Positions 15,320-25,463 of a stretch of DNA of 48,155 nucleotides are shown here, piece by piece. The stretch is from the NCBI GenBank assembly GCA_021731285.1, contig JAKFXR010000047.1, positions 1 to 48,155 of the forward strand. Reading direction: 5' to 3'. Position 1 is the stretch's first letter. Each line of letters begins with the position of its first letter. The position numbers and the translations under genes are program-made. The DNA is from Polaromonas sp. (GTDB lineage Bacteria > Pseudomonadota > Gammaproteobacteria > Burkholderiales > Burkholderiaceae_C). Below the pieces are notes generated by a model, which saw nothing but the letters and a program-made list of their open reading frames with translations, had not been told where the DNA came from and did no database searches.

Positions 15320-16299
15320 TGAGCAGCTTCCTGCGCAATCTGGGTCCATCGCAGCAGGTCGGCCTGCTGTTTGTCATGGTCTTCGGCCTGCTGATCGCCG
15401 CCAGCATTGCAGCCTTTGTCATGAACTTGCGCGACGATGGGGAAGACGAGATACGCACGCAGGACATTGGTGAGCTCGGCAGCCTGCTCAACACCTCGTG
15501 GATCATGTGCACCGTGTTCTGGATCGGCTGGGCGCTGGGCGACACGGTGGCGACACTGCTTTTTGCCATCGTCGCTTTTTTTGCCCTGCGCGAGTTCATC
15601 ACGCTCTCGCCGACCCGCCATGGCGACCACCGCAGCCTCGTGTTGGCATTTTTTGTGGTGTTGCCGGTGCAGTTCTGGCTGGTCATCACCGAGCACTTTG
15701 ACCTGATCACGGTGTTTATTCCGGTGTATGTTTTCCTTGCCATACCGGTGGTCAGTGCCCTGGCCAACGACCCCCAGCGTTTTCTCGAACGCAATGCCAA
15801 GCTGCAGTGGGGCATCATGGTTTGCGTCTACGGCATCAGCCATGTGCCCGCCCTGCTGCTGCTGGACTTTCCGCGCTACGGGGGAAAAAACGCCTTTCTC
15901 GTTTTCTTTCTGGTGTTTGTGGTGCAAACCGGCATGCTGGTCCAGCACCTGGCCGCGCGCAAATGGCCCCGCCCGCCCACAGCGCCTCAGGTCAGCGCCA
16001 CCTTCAACTGGGCCAGCTGGCTGATCGGTCTGGCGGTCGGTGGTTTTGTCGGTGGGCTGATGTCCGGTCTGACACCGTTCAAACCAGGCCAGGCCGTTGC
16101 GATGGCATTGATTGCCTGCGTCGCAGGTTCACTCGGGCATCTGGTGATGAAGGCGCTCAAGCGTGATCGCGGCATCACCAACTGGGGTAGCGAAGGCAAG
16201 TCCGTCACCGGTGCCAGCGGTTTGCTGGACCGGGTGGACGCGCTGTGTTTTGCCGCACCGGTGTTCTTTCATTCGGTCCGGTGGTACTTTGGCTTATAG
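15319..16299 (+). CDS. CdsA-like phosphatidate cytidylyltransferase
   Basis: A 326-residue polytopic membrane protein with about eight hydrophobic segments. The C-terminal part has VAGSLGHLVMKALKRDRGITNW and GASGLLDRVDALCFAAPVFF, which fit the CTP-transfer signature of CdsA-family proteins (S-x3-R-x2-x-K-D-x8-GG-x3-D-R-D) with a conserved D-R-x-D. It would convert phosphatidic acid to CDP-diacylglycerol. The long N-terminal region differs from housekeeping CdsA and resembles the YnbB-type branch, so a second canonical cdsA may exist elsewhere. Translation is coupled to the upstream acyltransferase. Confidence 0.87.
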   Translation: MSSFLRNLGPSQQVGLLFVMVFGLLIAASIAAFVMNLRDDGEDEIRTQDIGELGSLLNTSWIMCTVFWIGWALGDTVATLLFAIVAFFALREFITLSPTRHGDHRSLVLAFFVVLPVQFWLVITEHFDLITVFIPVYVFLAIPVVSALANDPQRFLERNAKLQWGIMVCVYGISHVPALLLLDFPRYGGKNAFLVFFLVFVVQTGMLVQHLAARKWPRPPTAPQVSATFNWASWLIGLAVGGFVGGLMSGLTPFKPGQAVAMALIACVAGSLGHLVMKALKRDRGITNWGSEGKSVTGASGLLDRVDALCFAAPVFFHSVRWYFGL

Positions 16300-16314
16300 C
16301 CAATTCGAGGCTTT

Positions 16315-16355
16315 GCCCTTTAAGCACGGGAATACTTTGCTACTAAAAAAATAGC
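16315..16355 (-). repeat. 41-nt dispersed element, copy D, abutting ruvC
   Basis: On the minus strand it reads GCTA-N9-TAGC-N17-AAAGGGC when its hairpin arms are taken in either direction. The hairpin end stops 2 nt before the ruvC ATG, so ruvC initiation sits right against the element. Confidence 0.8.
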
Positions 16356-16357
16356 TA

Positions 16358-16906
16358 ATGAGAATACTCGGCATAGACCCCGGCTTGCAAACCACCGGCT
16401 TCGGCGTGATCGATGTGGAGGGTCACGCATTGACCTATGTGGCCAGCGGCACCATCAAGACCACCCACCTGGACCGCGGTAACCTGCCGGCACGCCTGAA
16501 GGTGTTGTTTGAAGGCATTTGCGAGATCAGCGCCCGCTACAGCCCCGACTGCTCGGCCTGCGAGCTGGTGTTCGTCAACGTCAATCCGCAGGCCACCTTG
16601 ATGCTGGGTCAGGCGCGGGGCGCCTGCCTCACTGCGCTGGTGTCCTGCCGGCTGGAAGTTGCCGAATACACAGCCTTGCAAATGAAAAAGGCGGTAGCCG
16701 GCTATGGCAAGGCGGGCAAGCCCGAGGTGCAGGAGATGGTCAAGCGTCTGCTGAAATTACCCGCGGCGCCTGGCAAGGATGCAGCCGATGCGCTGGCCCT
16801 GGCCATCACGCATGCCCACGTGGGTGGCTCGGCCGCCATACTTGCGCGTGCCGCCACGCTACAGCGCAAATCGACGGCCTCCTTCAAGGACGGCCGGCAT
16901 CACTGA
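16358..16906 (+). CDS. ruvC: Holliday junction resolvase RuvC
   Basis: A 182-residue endonuclease that resolves Holliday junctions with RuvAB in recombinational repair. The catalytic acids are visible: Asp7 in [14 protein letters not shown], Glu69 in [21 protein letters not shown], and the C-terminal pair Asp141/Asp144 in [16 protein letters not shown]. Length is normal. The start is ATG 16358; no good Shine-Dalgarno is present because a dispersed element ends immediately upstream. ruvA and ruvB are not in the window. Confidence 0.95.
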   Translation: MRILGIDPGLQTTGFGVIDVEGHALTYVASGTIKTTHLDRGNLPARLKVLFEGICEISARYSPDCSACELVFVNVNPQATLMLGQARGACLTALVSCRLEVAEYTALQMKKAVAGYGKAGKPEVQEMVKRLLKLPAAPGKDAADALALAITHAHVGGSAAILARAATLQRKSTASFKDGRHH

Positions 16907-16919
16907 CAGGCGGGAAGGT

Positions 16920-17084
16920 TCAGGCCTGCTCGAAAGCCAGCACTGCAAAGAACACGAACGCAGCGCCCAGTGTCCAGCGCAGCACGGTCAGGCCAAACAC
17001 CTTGAAGCGGGCCTGGCCCGTGACCATGAACAGCGCAAAAGACACGACGCAGACCAGCAGCAGCAACAGGACGATCCAGCGCAT
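16920..17084 (-). CDS. Small 54-residue two-helix membrane protein
   Basis: A short frame from ATG 17084 to TGA 16920, 24 nt downstream of the lpxC stop on the same strand. The product starts MRWIVLLLLLVCVVSFALFM (helix 1), then VTGQARFKVFG as a short polar loop, then LRWTLGAAFVFFAVLAF (helix 2) and ends EQA. The clean two-helix pattern with basic residues at the ends argues for a real gene rather than a chance frame. No known family is recognised. It would be made from the lpxC transcript. Confidence 0.65.
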   Translation of the reverse strand: MRWIVLLLLLVCVVSFALFMVTGQARFKVFGLTVLRWTLGAAFVFFAVLAFEQA

Positions 17085-17108
17085 GAACAGCACAGCTCTA
17101 CCCCCGCC

Positions 17109-18032
17109 CTACCAGGCCCTGGCAAGTTGAGCAAAGCCCTGAGGCGCGCTTTTCTCGTCCTCGAAGCTCACGACTTCATACGCGTCCTCATGCGCAAGCA
17201 GTTCGCGCAGCAGGCGGTTGTTCAACGCATGGCCTGAGCGGAAAGCGCTGTAGGCCGCCAGCAAGGGCTTGCCCAAAAGATACAAATCACCCATGGCATC
17301 GAGGATCTTGTGTTTGACGAACTCGTCGTTGTAGCGCAGGCCCTCGGTGTTGAGGACCTTGTAGTCATCCATCACGATGGCATTGTCCAGCCCGCCACCC
17401 AGTGCCAGGCCGTTGGCGCGCATCATCTCCACGTCTTTCGTGAACCCAAACGTGCGGGCACGGGCAATGTCCCGGGTGTAGGAGTCTGTGCCCATGTCAA
17501 ATTCAACACGCTGGCCGGTGGAGTCCACGGCCGGATGGGCAAAGTCAATCTCGAAGCCCAGCTTGTAGCCGTTGTAGGGGGCCAGACGCGCCCATTTCTG
17601 TGACGCACCCTCCCCCTCGCGGACCTCGACAGGTTTGAGCACGCGAATGAAACGCTTGGGCGCAGCCTGCAAGGCAATACCGGCGGACTGCAGCAAAAAC
17701 ACAAACGACGAAGCCGATCCGTCAAGAATGGGTACCTCTTCCGCCGTGATGTCGACGTACAGGTTGTCAATGCCCAGGCCTGCGCAGGCAGACATCAGGT
17801 GCTCGACGGTGTGGACCTTTGCACCACCGCTGGAGATGGTGGAGGCCAGCCGCGTGTCGCTGACAGCCTGCGCCGAAATGGCAATGTCCACCGGCTGCGG
17901 CAAATCGACACGGCGAAACACAATGCCGGTGTCGGGAGCCGCCGGGCGCAGCGTCAACTCCACCCGCTGACCGCTGTGCAGGCCTACGCCCACGGCTTTT
18001 GTCAGGGATTGGAGGGTACGTTGCTGGAGCAT
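17109..18032 (-). CDS. lpxC: UDP-3-O-acyl-N-acetylglucosamine deacetylase
   Basis: The zinc deacetylase of the committed step of lipid A synthesis. The 307-residue length is normal. The Zn ligand motif [11 protein letters not shown] places His78 as a ligand, and [17 protein letters not shown] carries the other His and Asp ligands. The N-terminal [20 protein letters not shown] and the [22 protein letters not shown] block are typical. It lies downstream of ftsZ after a 559-nt spacer, the usual end of the dcw region in proteobacteria. Confidence 0.96.
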   Translation of the reverse strand: MLQQRTLQSLTKAVGVGLHSGQRVELTLRPAAPDTGIVFRRVDLPQPVDIAISAQAVSDTRLASTISSGGAKVHTVEHLMSACAGLGIDNLYVDITAEEVPILDGSASSFVFLLQSAGIALQAAPKRFIRVLKPVEVREGEGASQKWARLAPYNGYKLGFEIDFAHPAVDSTGQRVEFDMGTDSYTRDIARARTFGFTKDVEMMRANGLALGGGLDNAIVMDDYKVLNTEGLRYNDEFVKHKILDAMGDLYLLGKPLLAAYSAFRSGHALNNRLLRELLAHEDAYEVVSFEDEKSAPQGFAQLARAW

Positions 18033-18591
18033 GGGCTTATTTTAGGTGGTGGGGGTTAATTTTGGGTAAAGCGAGGTTATCGGGCCTGTGAACCCTTGCA
18101 GAGTGCCTTCGCAGAGTTGTGGTGTGCCTGCTGGCCGGGTCTCGCCCCGGCGGGCGAGGCACTTTTCTTTGCTTCGCCAAAGAAAAGTACCCAAAAGAAA
18201 GGCGACCCGATGGTCCGGGTCCCTACGCTTCGCTTCGGGCAACCTGCGGTGCTCGCCGAAAACGGGGTCGAGCTCGAACTCGCCTTCGGCTCAGACAATC
18301 GCTCGCCCTGATCCGTTTTCGGCTCCGCTCCTCGGCCCGGCCCGACGGGTTTTGGGGACAGAAGACAAATACCAAGACCAATTCGGGGAGACGATGACGC
18401 GCAAAGCGCGTCATCGTCGGAACGGGGCCTTCATGCATGCACGCGGCAATGAGCACGCATGGCCAAATGAAGTCCCCCTCCATCGCCCAGCGGGGCGAGG
18501 GAGGGGTTAGGGGTGGGAGTGGGGAGTTCGACCTACTGTCCAACGTCGACCACAAACGCAGCGTGACGCTAGCGCTGCCAGAAACCCGAAA
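18033..18591. other. 559-nt gene-free spacer between ftsZ and lpxC, repeat-rich
   Basis: No convincing gene. It holds three notable hairpins. 18161-18188: an 11-bp perfect stem ACTTTTCTTTG/CAAAGAAAAGT with a CTTCGC loop. 18390-18418: a 13-bp perfect stem GACGATGACGCGC/GCGCGTCATCGTC with an AAA loop. 18476-18505: a 13-bp stem with one mismatch, CCCTCCATCGCCC/GGGCGAGGGAGGG. The block 18120-18360 has the low-complexity, alternating GC look of the dispersed repeats common in related genomes. Open frames here give Arg/Ser-rich, unlikely proteins. The lpxC promoter probably lies near 18033-18110, and the end of the dcw transcript just below 18592. Confidence 0.7.
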
Positions 18592-19824
18592 TCAATCCGC
18601 CTGCTTGCGCAGGAAAGCCGGGATTTCGAAATCATCCATCCCACCCGACGCCAGCGCATCAACCTTGGCCGCCGCCTGCGTGCGGTTGGTACGCCAGACG
18701 CTGGGCACCGACATATTGCCGTAGTCGGGCTGTGCCGCACCCATGCTGTTGCCACCGGGATGGGCATTGTTGCCAGCGGCTGCACCTGCCGTCATGTTGA
18801 GCACCGGCATGTTGTCCGTGCCGGTACGCAAGACCTGCAGTGGAGGGGCGTGACGCCGAACGCCCTGGCGGCTCAAACCGGTGGCCACAACGGTTACGCG
18901 GATGTCCTCGCCGAGCTCATCGTCGTAAGCGGTACCGTAAATCACGTGCGCGTCCGGTGAGGCGTAGGCGCGTATCGTGTTCATGGCGAGCTTGGACTCA
19001 TTGAGTTTGAGCGAACCCTTGGCCGCGCTGATCAGCACCAGCACACCCTTGGCGCCCGACAGGTCGATGCCCTCGAGCAATGGGCAGGCGACGGCCTGCT
19101 CGGCGGCGATACGCGCGCGGTCGGGGCCGTTGGCCCGTGCCGTGCCCATCATGGCTTTGCCGGGCTCGCCCATCACCGTGCGTACGTCCTCAAAGTCGAC
19201 GTTGACATGGCCGGGCACGTTGATGATCTCGGCAATGCCACCTACTGCGTTTTTCAGCACGTCGTTGGCATGGGCAAAGGCTTCATCCTGCGTCACGTCG
19301 TCGCCCAGCACTTCGAGCAGCTTCTCGTTGAGCACCACGATCAGGGAGTCGACATTGGCTTCCAGCTCGGCCAGGCCCAGATCGGCATTGGTCATGCGGC
19401 GACCGCCTTCAAATTCAAAGGGCTTGGTCACCACACCCACTGTCAGAATGCCCATCTCCTTGGCGATACGCGCAATCACCGGCGCGGCGCCAGTGCCCGT
19501 GCCCCCGCCCATGCCGGCGGTGATGAACAGCATGTGCGCGCCGGCAATGGCGGCGCGAATGTCGTCCACCGCCATCTCCGCCGCATCACGGCCCTTCTCG
19601 GGTTTGCTGCCCGCGCCCAGGCCGCTGACGCCCAGCTGGATCTGCTTGTGCGCAGTGCCGCGGCCCAATGCCTGCGCGTCGGTGTTGGCGCAGATGAACT
19701 CAACGCCCTGGACGTTGCGGTCAATCATGTGCTCGACGGCATTGCCGCCGCCGCCGCCCACGCCGATCACCTTGATCTGCGTGCCCTGGTTGAACTCTTC
19801 CATTTCAATCATTTCGATGCTCAT
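18592..19824 (-). CDS. ftsZ: Cell division GTPase FtsZ
   Basis: The tubulin-like protein that forms the Z ring. The 410-residue product has GVGGGGGNAVEHM near the N-terminus, the tubulin signature GGGTGTG at residues 106-112, and the T7-loop region NVDFEDVRTVM. After a variable linker comes the conserved C-terminal peptide DDFEIPAFLRKQ, which binds FtsA and ZipA. ATG 19824 has an excellent AGGAGG upstream. It is the last gene of the dcw run, 141 nt after ftsA, far enough for an extra promoter. Confidence 0.98.
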   Translation of the reverse strand: MSIEMIEMEEFNQGTQIKVIGVGGGGGNAVEHMIDRNVQGVEFICANTDAQALGRGTAHKQIQLGVSGLGAGSKPEKGRDAAEMAVDDIRAAIAGAHMLFITAGMGGGTGTGAAPVIARIAKEMGILTVGVVTKPFEFEGGRRMTNADLGLAELEANVDSLIVVLNEKLLEVLGDDVTQDEAFAHANDVLKNAVGGIAEIINVPGHVNVDFEDVRTVMGEPGKAMMGTARANGPDRARIAAEQAVACPLLEGIDLSGAKGVLVLISAAKGSLKLNESKLAMNTIRAYASPDAHVIYGTAYDDELGEDIRVTVVATGLSRQGVRRHAPPLQVLRTGTDNMPVLNMTAGAAAGNNAHPGGNSMGAAQPDYGNMSVPSVWRTNRTQAAAKVDALASGGMDDFEIPAFLRKQAD

Positions 19825-19965
19825 GTGAGCCTCCTGTCAGTAGATTTGCAGTTGCCAAAATTTTTTATGTCATGCCGAAAAGGACCATCTGTCATGAAGG
19901 AGGATCCGCGCCCCCGGAATGCCTGCACCTCGGAACCCGCCAGATAAACGCCGTGGATTTTTGCA

Positions 19966-21195
19966 TCAGAAGTTCCCCACCAGCCAGTCTTTGACCCGGC
20001 CAAAAGCGTTGTGGACACTGCCGGCTTTTTGCGACACACGGTGTCCGCGCATGCGGGCCAGCCTGGCCTCTTCAAGCAAGCCCATGACGGTGGCGGCACG
20101 CGGCTGGGCCACCATGTCCGACAGCGCGCTGGCGTAGCGCGGGATACCGCGGCGCACCGGTTTGAGAAAGATGTCTTCGCCCAGCTCGACCATGCCCGGC
20201 ATCACCGCACTGCCGCCGGTGATCACGATGCCGGAGGACAGCACCTCCTCGTAACCTGACTCGCGGATGACCTGCTGAACCAACGAGAAAATTTCTTCAA
20301 TGCGTGGCTCGATCACGCCGGCGAGCGCCTGCCTGGACAACATGCGCGGTCCCCTGTCGCCCAGCCCCGGAACCTCGACCTGGGTGTCGGGGTCGGCCAG
20401 CAACTGTTTGGCATAACCGCTTTCGACCTTGATGTCTTCAGCGTCCTTGGTAGGCGTGCGCAAGGCCATCGCGATGTCGCTGGTGATCAGGTCACCGGCG
20501 ATGGGGATGACTGCCGTGTGGCGGATGGCGCCACCGGTAAAAATGGCCACATCCGTGGTGCCGGCGCCGATATCGACCAGCGCTACACCAAGCTCCTGCT
20601 CGTCACGGCTGAGCACAGACAGGCTGGAGGCGAGGGGGTTGAGCATGAGCTGGTCCACTTCCAGGCCGCAGCGGCGTACACACTTGATGATGTTTTCCGC
20701 AGCGCTCTGCGCGCCCGTCACGATATGCACCTTGGCTTCAAGCCGGATGCCGCTCATGCCAATCGGCTCACGGACATCCTGCCCGTCGATCACAAACTCC
20801 TGCGGCTCGACCAGCAACAGACGCTGGTCGGTGGAAATGTTGATGGCCTTCGCCGTTTCAATGACCCGCGCCACATCGGCCTGCGTGACTTCCTTGTCCT
20901 TGACGGCGACCATGCCGCTTGAGTTGATGCCGCGGATATGGCTGCCGGTGATCCCCGTGTAGACCCGGGCAATCTTGCAGTCGGCCATGAGCTCGGCTTC
21001 CTTGAGGGCCTGCTGGATGCTCTGCACCGTGGCATCGATGTTGACCACCACGCCGCGTTTGAGTCCGTTGCTGTAGGCAATGCCCAGCCCGGCCAGCTTG
21101 AGCTCACCGCCGGGCAACACCTCGGCGACCACCGCCATGACCTTGCTGGTCCCGATGTCCAGCCCCACCACCAGATCTTTGTATTCCTTGGCCAT
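19966..21195 (-). CDS. ftsA: Cell division protein FtsA
   Basis: Actin-like ATPase that tethers FtsZ filaments to the membrane and recruits the divisome. The 409-residue product shows phosphate-1 DLVVGLDIGTSKVMAVVAE, the SHI/1C-domain region GITGSHIRGINSSGMVAVK, phosphate-2 ALVDIGAGTTDVAIF and the adenosine motif GIVITGGSAVMPG. The C-terminus ends in the short amphipathic membrane-targeting helix FGRVKDWLVGNF. It starts 11 nt after the ftsQ stop with an AAGG site. Confidence 0.97.
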   Translation of the reverse strand: MAKEYKDLVVGLDIGTSKVMAVVAEVLPGGELKLAGLGIAYSNGLKRGVVVNIDATVQSIQQALKEAELMADCKIARVYTGITGSHIRGINSSGMVAVKDKEVTQADVARVIETAKAINISTDQRLLLVEPQEFVIDGQDVREPIGMSGIRLEAKVHIVTGAQSAAENIIKCVRRCGLEVDQLMLNPLASSLSVLSRDEQELGVALVDIGAGTTDVAIFTGGAIRHTAVIPIAGDLITSDIAMALRTPTKDAEDIKVESGYAKQLLADPDTQVEVPGLGDRGPRMLSRQALAGVIEPRIEEIFSLVQQVIRESGYEEVLSSGIVITGGSAVMPGMVELGEDIFLKPVRRGIPRYASALSDMVAQPRAATVMGLLEEARLARMRGHRVSQKAGSVHNAFGRVKDWLVGNF

Positions 21196-21206
21196 TTTTT
21201 TACCTT

Positions 21207-21989
21207 TTACCTGTCAGTTTTCTTGTCGGTGAGCGCTGTGGTGGTGATGCCGCGCAGCTTCAGGGCGTACCCATTGCTGTAACGCAGGTCGGCAGCCTCC
21301 AGCTTTCTGCCGAACTTGCTGGACACCTGGGTCAGCGTCGCCACAAAACGTTGCGCCCGCGCCTCTATCTCCTCCAGCGAGCCATGCCCCAGTTCGACTG
21401 CAGCACCGTCGTCCAGCCGCGCGCGCCAGCTGCCGCGCCCTGTCAGCTCCAACTGCTCTATCCGGTTGTCTATCTGCCCGAAAACCGGCAGCAACCTCCG
21501 GTAGGTCTGCAAAACCACAGCGGCCTGTCCCTGCGGGCCGTTCAGCAGGGGCAGGTCTTCCGACTCCACATCGCCCTGGTTGGCTTCAAACACCTCACCG
21601 TAGCTGTTGACCATGCGAGCATCGCCTTCCTGTCCCCACAAAGCGACGGGCTGGTGCTCCTGGAGGACCACCTTGAGCCGGTTCGGAAACTCGCGTTGCA
21701 CCAACGCCTTGCGCACCCAGGGCACGGCCTCAAAGGCCGTTTGTGTACGCCCCAGATCCACCGTGAAGAAATTGCCGCTCAGGGTCGGCACCACATTGGC
21801 CCTGAGGGTGACGGCGTTGTTGTGATTGAGATCGCCACGCACCTTGATCGCAGCCAGTCGGAAAAGGTTTTGATGCACAAGCCAGGCAAGCAGCGATGCC
21901 AGCAACATGCCAACAAACACCAGGCCCAGCACCAGCGATGTGGCGTTCATGAGCTTGACATCCAGCGGCACGTGCAGGGCCTGGTTCAT
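21207..21989 (-). CDS. ftsQ: Cell division protein FtsQ
   Basis: A 260-residue bitopic protein linking cytoplasmic and periplasmic divisome parts. After a short cytoplasmic tail, one membrane helix ([21 protein letters not shown], about residues 20-40) leads to the POTRA domain ([24 protein letters not shown]) and the FtsQ beta domain. The start is ATG 21989, which overlaps the ddl stop as ATGA. Confidence 0.95.
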   Translation of the reverse strand: MNQALHVPLDVKLMNATSLVLGLVFVGMLLASLLAWLVHQNLFRLAAIKVRGDLNHNNAVTLRANVVPTLSGNFFTVDLGRTQTAFEAVPWVRKALVQREFPNRLKVVLQEHQPVALWGQEGDARMVNSYGEVFEANQGDVESEDLPLLNGPQGQAAVVLQTYRRLLPVFGQIDNRIEQLELTGRGSWRARLDDGAAVELGHGSLEEIEARAQRFVATLTQVSSKFGRKLEAADLRYSNGYALKLRGITTTALTDKKTDR

Positions 21990-22963
21990 GCGGAGCCTCC
22001 CGGCGCAACATCGTGGTCCAGGCTGGCGGCGCGAAGCACGTCCAGGCACAGGTCTTCATAACTGACACCCGCCGCGCGTGCCGACATGGGTACCAGCGAA
22101 TGGCTGGTCATGCCAGGAGACGTGTTGATCTCCAGCAGATAGGGTTTGCGGGTTCTGGCGTCAATCATCACGTCTATCCGGCCCCAGCCGCGGCAGCCCA
22201 GCACGCGGTAGGCCTTGAGCACCAGCGCCTGGATGGCCTGCTCTTCCCCGGCCGGCAAGCCGCAGGGCACCAGGTACTGCGTGGTGTCGGTGAAGTATTT
22301 GTTCTGGTAGTCATAGTTGCCCTCAGGCGCCACGATGCGTATGACCGGCAGGGCGCGTGCTGCATCGCCGCTGCCGAGCACCGGACAGGTCACCTCGTCA
22401 CCCGCGATGAATTGCTCACACAGCACATCTGCATCCAGCTTTGCCGCCTGTTCCACAGCACCGGCCATGCCGGAGTAGCCCTCGACCCTGGCCAATCCGA
22501 TGGATGAGCCTTCGCGTGCCGGTTTGACAATCAGCGGCAGACCCAACTCGTCCGGCACAGCCATGACCTGCTTGCGGTCAAACCCGCCGCGGCGCAGCAG
22601 GACGTACCGGGGGGTTGGCAGGTTCTCGGCCAGCCACACCCGCTTGGTGGTGACCTTGTCGATGGAGATACTGGAAGCCATGACGCCGGAGCCGGTGTAA
22701 GGAATGCCCATCAACTCCAGTGCGCCCTGCACCGTGCCGTCTTCGCCGAAACGGCCATGCAACGCAATGAAGCAGCGGTCAAATCGCTCACGCTTGAGTT
22801 CGCCCAGGTCACGCTCAGAGGGATCGAAGGGGTGGGCATCCACGCCGCGCGAACGCAGGGCCGCCAGCACGCCTTTTCCCGACATCAGCGATATTTCGCG
22901 CTCGGCCGACCGGCCGCCCATCAACACGGCGACCTTGCCAAATCCGGAATCCTTCAGGCTCAC
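21986..22963 (-). CDS. ddl: D-alanine--D-alanine ligase
   Basis: An ATP-grasp enzyme joining two D-Ala residues for MurF. The 325-residue product has [33 protein letters not shown], the P-loop-like [14 protein letters not shown] and the metal site [16 protein letters not shown]. The start is GTG 22963, which overlaps the murC stop (GTGA); longer upstream starts run into murC. Sequence alone suggests the DdlB-type member found in dcw clusters. Confidence 0.95.
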   Translation of the reverse strand: MSLKDSGFGKVAVLMGGRSAEREISLMSGKGVLAALRSRGVDAHPFDPSERDLGELKRERFDRCFIALHGRFGEDGTVQGALELMGIPYTGSGVMASSISIDKVTTKRVWLAENLPTPRYVLLRRGGFDRKQVMAVPDELGLPLIVKPAREGSSIGLARVEGYSGMAGAVEQAAKLDADVLCEQFIAGDEVTCPVLGSGDAARALPVIRIVAPEGNYDYQNKYFTDTTQYLVPCGLPAGEEQAIQALVLKAYRVLGCRGWGRIDVMIDARTRKPYLLEINTSPGMTSHSLVPMSARAAGVSYEDLCLDVLRAASLDHDVAPGGSA

Positions 22964-24393
22964 TGTTTTTTCCTTTGCCGAGAGCTGCCACCTGTTTGCT
23001 GCAGCAAGTCCACCACCTTGCCGGCCACCATGCCCATGGTGCCGGCGCCCATGCACATCACCACATCACCATCGAGCGCGTTGTCCGCAATCGCCTGCGG
23101 CATGGCTTCGATGTCATCCACAAACAGCGGTTCGACCTTGCCCGCAACGCGCAGCGCCCGGGCCAGCGAGCGTCCATCGGCCGCGATGATGGGCGTTTCC
23201 CCTGCCGGGTACACCTCCGACAGCAGTACGCTGTCTGCCTGTCCGATCACCTTGACGAAGTCCTCGAAACAGTCGCGCGTGCGGGTAAAACGGTGCGGCT
23301 GGAAAGCCAGCACCAGCCGCCGGCCCGGAAAAGCGCCACGCGCCGCCGCCAGGGTCGCGGCCATCTCGACGGGATGGTGGCCGTAGTCGTCAATCACGGT
23401 GAAGCTGCCGCCAGCCGGTGCTGCCACCTCGCCGTAACTCTGGAAACGGCGACCCACACCCTTGAAGTCGGCCAGCGCCTTTTGCACCGCAGCGTCCGGC
23501 ACACTGAGCTCAACCGCCACCGCAATCGCCGACAGCGCATTGAGGACGTTGTGCTCGCCAGGCAAATTGAGCACCACGGGCAGGTCCGGCAAGACAACGC
23601 CATTGCGCCGCAACACGGTGAAATGCATCTGGGCACCTACCGCCCTGACATTGACGGCGCGCACCTGCGCATCTTCGCCAAAACCATAACTGGTCACGGG
23701 ACAGGACACTTGCGGAAGAATGTCGCGCACCGCCGCATCGTCGGTGCACAGGATGGCTGTTCCATAAAATGGCATGCGATGCAGAAAGTCAACAAAGGCT
23801 TTTTTCAGGTTGCCAAAGTCGTGCCCGTAGGTTTCCATGTGGTCGGCATCGATATTGGTCACCACGGCCATCACCGGCAGCAGGTTGAGAAACGACGCAT
23901 CCGATTCATCGGCCTCCACCACGATGTAGTCGCCCGAACCGAGTTTGGCATTGGCGCCGGCGCTGTTCAGGCGCCCGCCAATCACAAAAGTAGGGTCCAA
24001 CCCGCTCTCTGCGAGCACGCTGGCAACCAGGCTGGTGGTCGTGGTCTTGCCGTGGGTGCCCGCAATCGCGATGCCCTGCTTCAAACGCATCAGCTCAGCG
24101 AGCATCATGGCGCGCGGCACCACCGGTATTTTCTTTTCCCGCGCGGCCAGCACTTCGGGGTTGTCGGCCCGCACGGCGGTCGAGGTGACCACCGCGTCAA
24201 CGCTGGCCAGGTTGCCCGCTGCGTGACCCACAAATGTCTTGATGCCCAGACCGGCCAGCCTGCGCAGGGTGGCGCTGTCGGACAGGTCAGAGCCTGAGAT
24301 GACATAACCCAGGTTGTGCAGCACCTCGGCGATGCCGGACATGCCGGAGCCACCGAGACCGATGAAGTGGATGTGTTTGATGGCGTGTTTCAT
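22960..24393 (-). CDS. murC: UDP-N-acetylmuramate--L-alanine ligase
   Basis: Adds L-Ala to UDP-MurNAc, the first peptide step. The 477-residue product has the UDP-binding [18 protein letters not shown], the ATP P-loop [31 protein letters not shown] and [14 protein letters not shown]. It starts at ATG 24393, overlapping the murG stop by 4 nt, and ends overlapping the ddl start by 4 nt. Confidence 0.97.
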   Translation of the reverse strand: MKHAIKHIHFIGLGGSGMSGIAEVLHNLGYVISGSDLSDSATLRRLAGLGIKTFVGHAAGNLASVDAVVTSTAVRADNPEVLAAREKKIPVVPRAMMLAELMRLKQGIAIAGTHGKTTTTSLVASVLAESGLDPTFVIGGRLNSAGANAKLGSGDYIVVEADESDASFLNLLPVMAVVTNIDADHMETYGHDFGNLKKAFVDFLHRMPFYGTAILCTDDAAVRDILPQVSCPVTSYGFGEDAQVRAVNVRAVGAQMHFTVLRRNGVVLPDLPVVLNLPGEHNVLNALSAIAVAVELSVPDAAVQKALADFKGVGRRFQSYGEVAAPAGGSFTVIDDYGHHPVEMAATLAAARGAFPGRRLVLAFQPHRFTRTRDCFEDFVKVIGQADSVLLSEVYPAGETPIIAADGRSLARALRVAGKVEPLFVDDIEAMPQAIADNALDGDVVMCMGAGTMGMVAGKVVDLLQQTGGSSRQRKKQ

Positions 24394-25463
24394 CGCACCA
24401 GCTCCTCGCACGCGGCCACCACTTCAGCGGTGGCATTTGTTTTTTGCATGTTTTTGGCCTTCAGCCCACGTTCCATGAGCACAGTGCGCTCCATTTTTTG
24501 TAGCATCCGGGCAAGGTATTCCGGCGTCAGGTCTTTTTGCTGGACCAGCCATCCCCCACCCTGTTCCGTCAGAAAGGCCGCATTGCGGGTCTGGTGGTCG
24601 TCGACCGCTGCCGGAAAAGGCACGAACAGCGCAGCTGCTCCCACGGCCGCAATTTCGGTGACCGTGCTCGCACCGGCGCGGCAGACAATCAAATCCGCGT
24701 CGGCAAACGCGCGCGCGGTATCGTCAATGAAGGGGGTGAGTTCGGCCAGCACACCCGCAGCGGTGTAGTTACCGCGCAGTTCATCGATCTGCCGGGCGCC
24801 GCTCTGGTGAACCACGCTCGGTCGTTGTGCCGTTGGAATCAGGGCGAGAGCCTGGGGAACGATGCGGTTGAGCGCCTGCGCTCCCAGACTGCCGCCCACC
24901 ACCAGCAATTTCAGCGGTCCGCTGCGGCCGGCAAAGCGGACCGAAGGCTCAGGCTGTTGCATGAATGCAGGTCGCAAGGGGTTGCCCACCCATTGCGCGT
25001 TTTTCAGCACATCCGGAAACGCGGTGAACACGCGGTCCGCCACGCCGGCCAGCACCTTGTTGACCATGCCCGCCACCGAGTTCTGCTCATGCAGCACCAG
25101 AGGCTTGCCCAGCAGGACACTCATCATGCCCGCAGGAAAGGCAATGTAGCCGCCCAGGCCCAGCACCACATCAGGCTTGACACGACGTATCACCTGAATG
25201 CTTTGCCAGAAGGCCTTGAGCAGGCGCAGCGGCAACAGTGCCAGTGTGACAGGCCCCTTGCCACGCACGCCGGAAAAATCAATGGTCTCGAAAGCAAAAC
25301 CACGCGGCGGCACGAGCTGGCTCTCCATGCTCGGATGATCCGGTGTGCCCTTGCCACCCAGCCAGTGCACGCGCCAGCCGCGATCCCGCAAGGCTTCGGC
25401 GACAGCCAGTCCCGGGAAGATGTGGCCGCCGGTACCGCCAGCCATGACAAGCGCGGTTTTCAT
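24390..25463 (-). CDS. murG: UDP-GlcNAc:lipid I GlcNAc transferase
   Basis: Converts lipid I to lipid II at the inner face of the membrane. The 357-residue GT-B protein has G-loop 1 [20 protein letters not shown]-loop 2 [13 protein letters not shown]-loop 3 [12 protein letters not shown], and the UDP-GlcNAc site [16 protein letters not shown] with [14 protein letters not shown]. The start is ATG 25463, sharing its A with the ftsW stop (TGATG). The C-terminal helix region, residues 320-334 ([15 protein letters not shown]), is encoded by copy H of the 41-nt element. Confidence 0.97.
   Translation of the reverse strand: MKTALVMAGGTGGHIFPGLAVAEALRDRGWRVHWLGGKGTPDHPSMESQLVPPRGFAFETIDFSGVRGKGPVTLALLPLRLLKAFWQSIQVIRRVKPDVVLGLGGYIAFPAGMMSVLLGKPLVLHEQNSVAGMVNKVLAGVADRVFTAFPDVLKNAQWVGNPLRPAFMQQPEPSVRFAGRSGPLKLLVVGGSLGAQALNRIVPQALALIPTAQRPSVVHQSGARQIDELRGNYTAAGVLAELTPFIDDTARAFADADLIVCRAGASTVTEIAAVGAAALFVPFPAAVDDHQTRNAAFLTEQGGGWLVQQKDLTPEYLARMLQKMERTVLMERGLKAKNMQKTNATAEVVAACEELVR
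24464..24504 (-). repeat. 41-nt dispersed element, copy H, inside murG
   Basis: On the minus strand GCTA-N9-GAGC-N17-CGTGGGC, read in sense as [13 protein letters not shown] near the MurG C-terminus. It shares the same frame and the LQK(M/T)E start with the copy inside aroE. Confidence 0.7.

Noticed and set aside
18088-18510. Several open frames of 70-140 codons in the ftsZ-lpxC spacer.
   Set aside because: They run through hairpins and low-complexity repeat DNA, and the products are Arg/Ser/Pro-rich without domain features.
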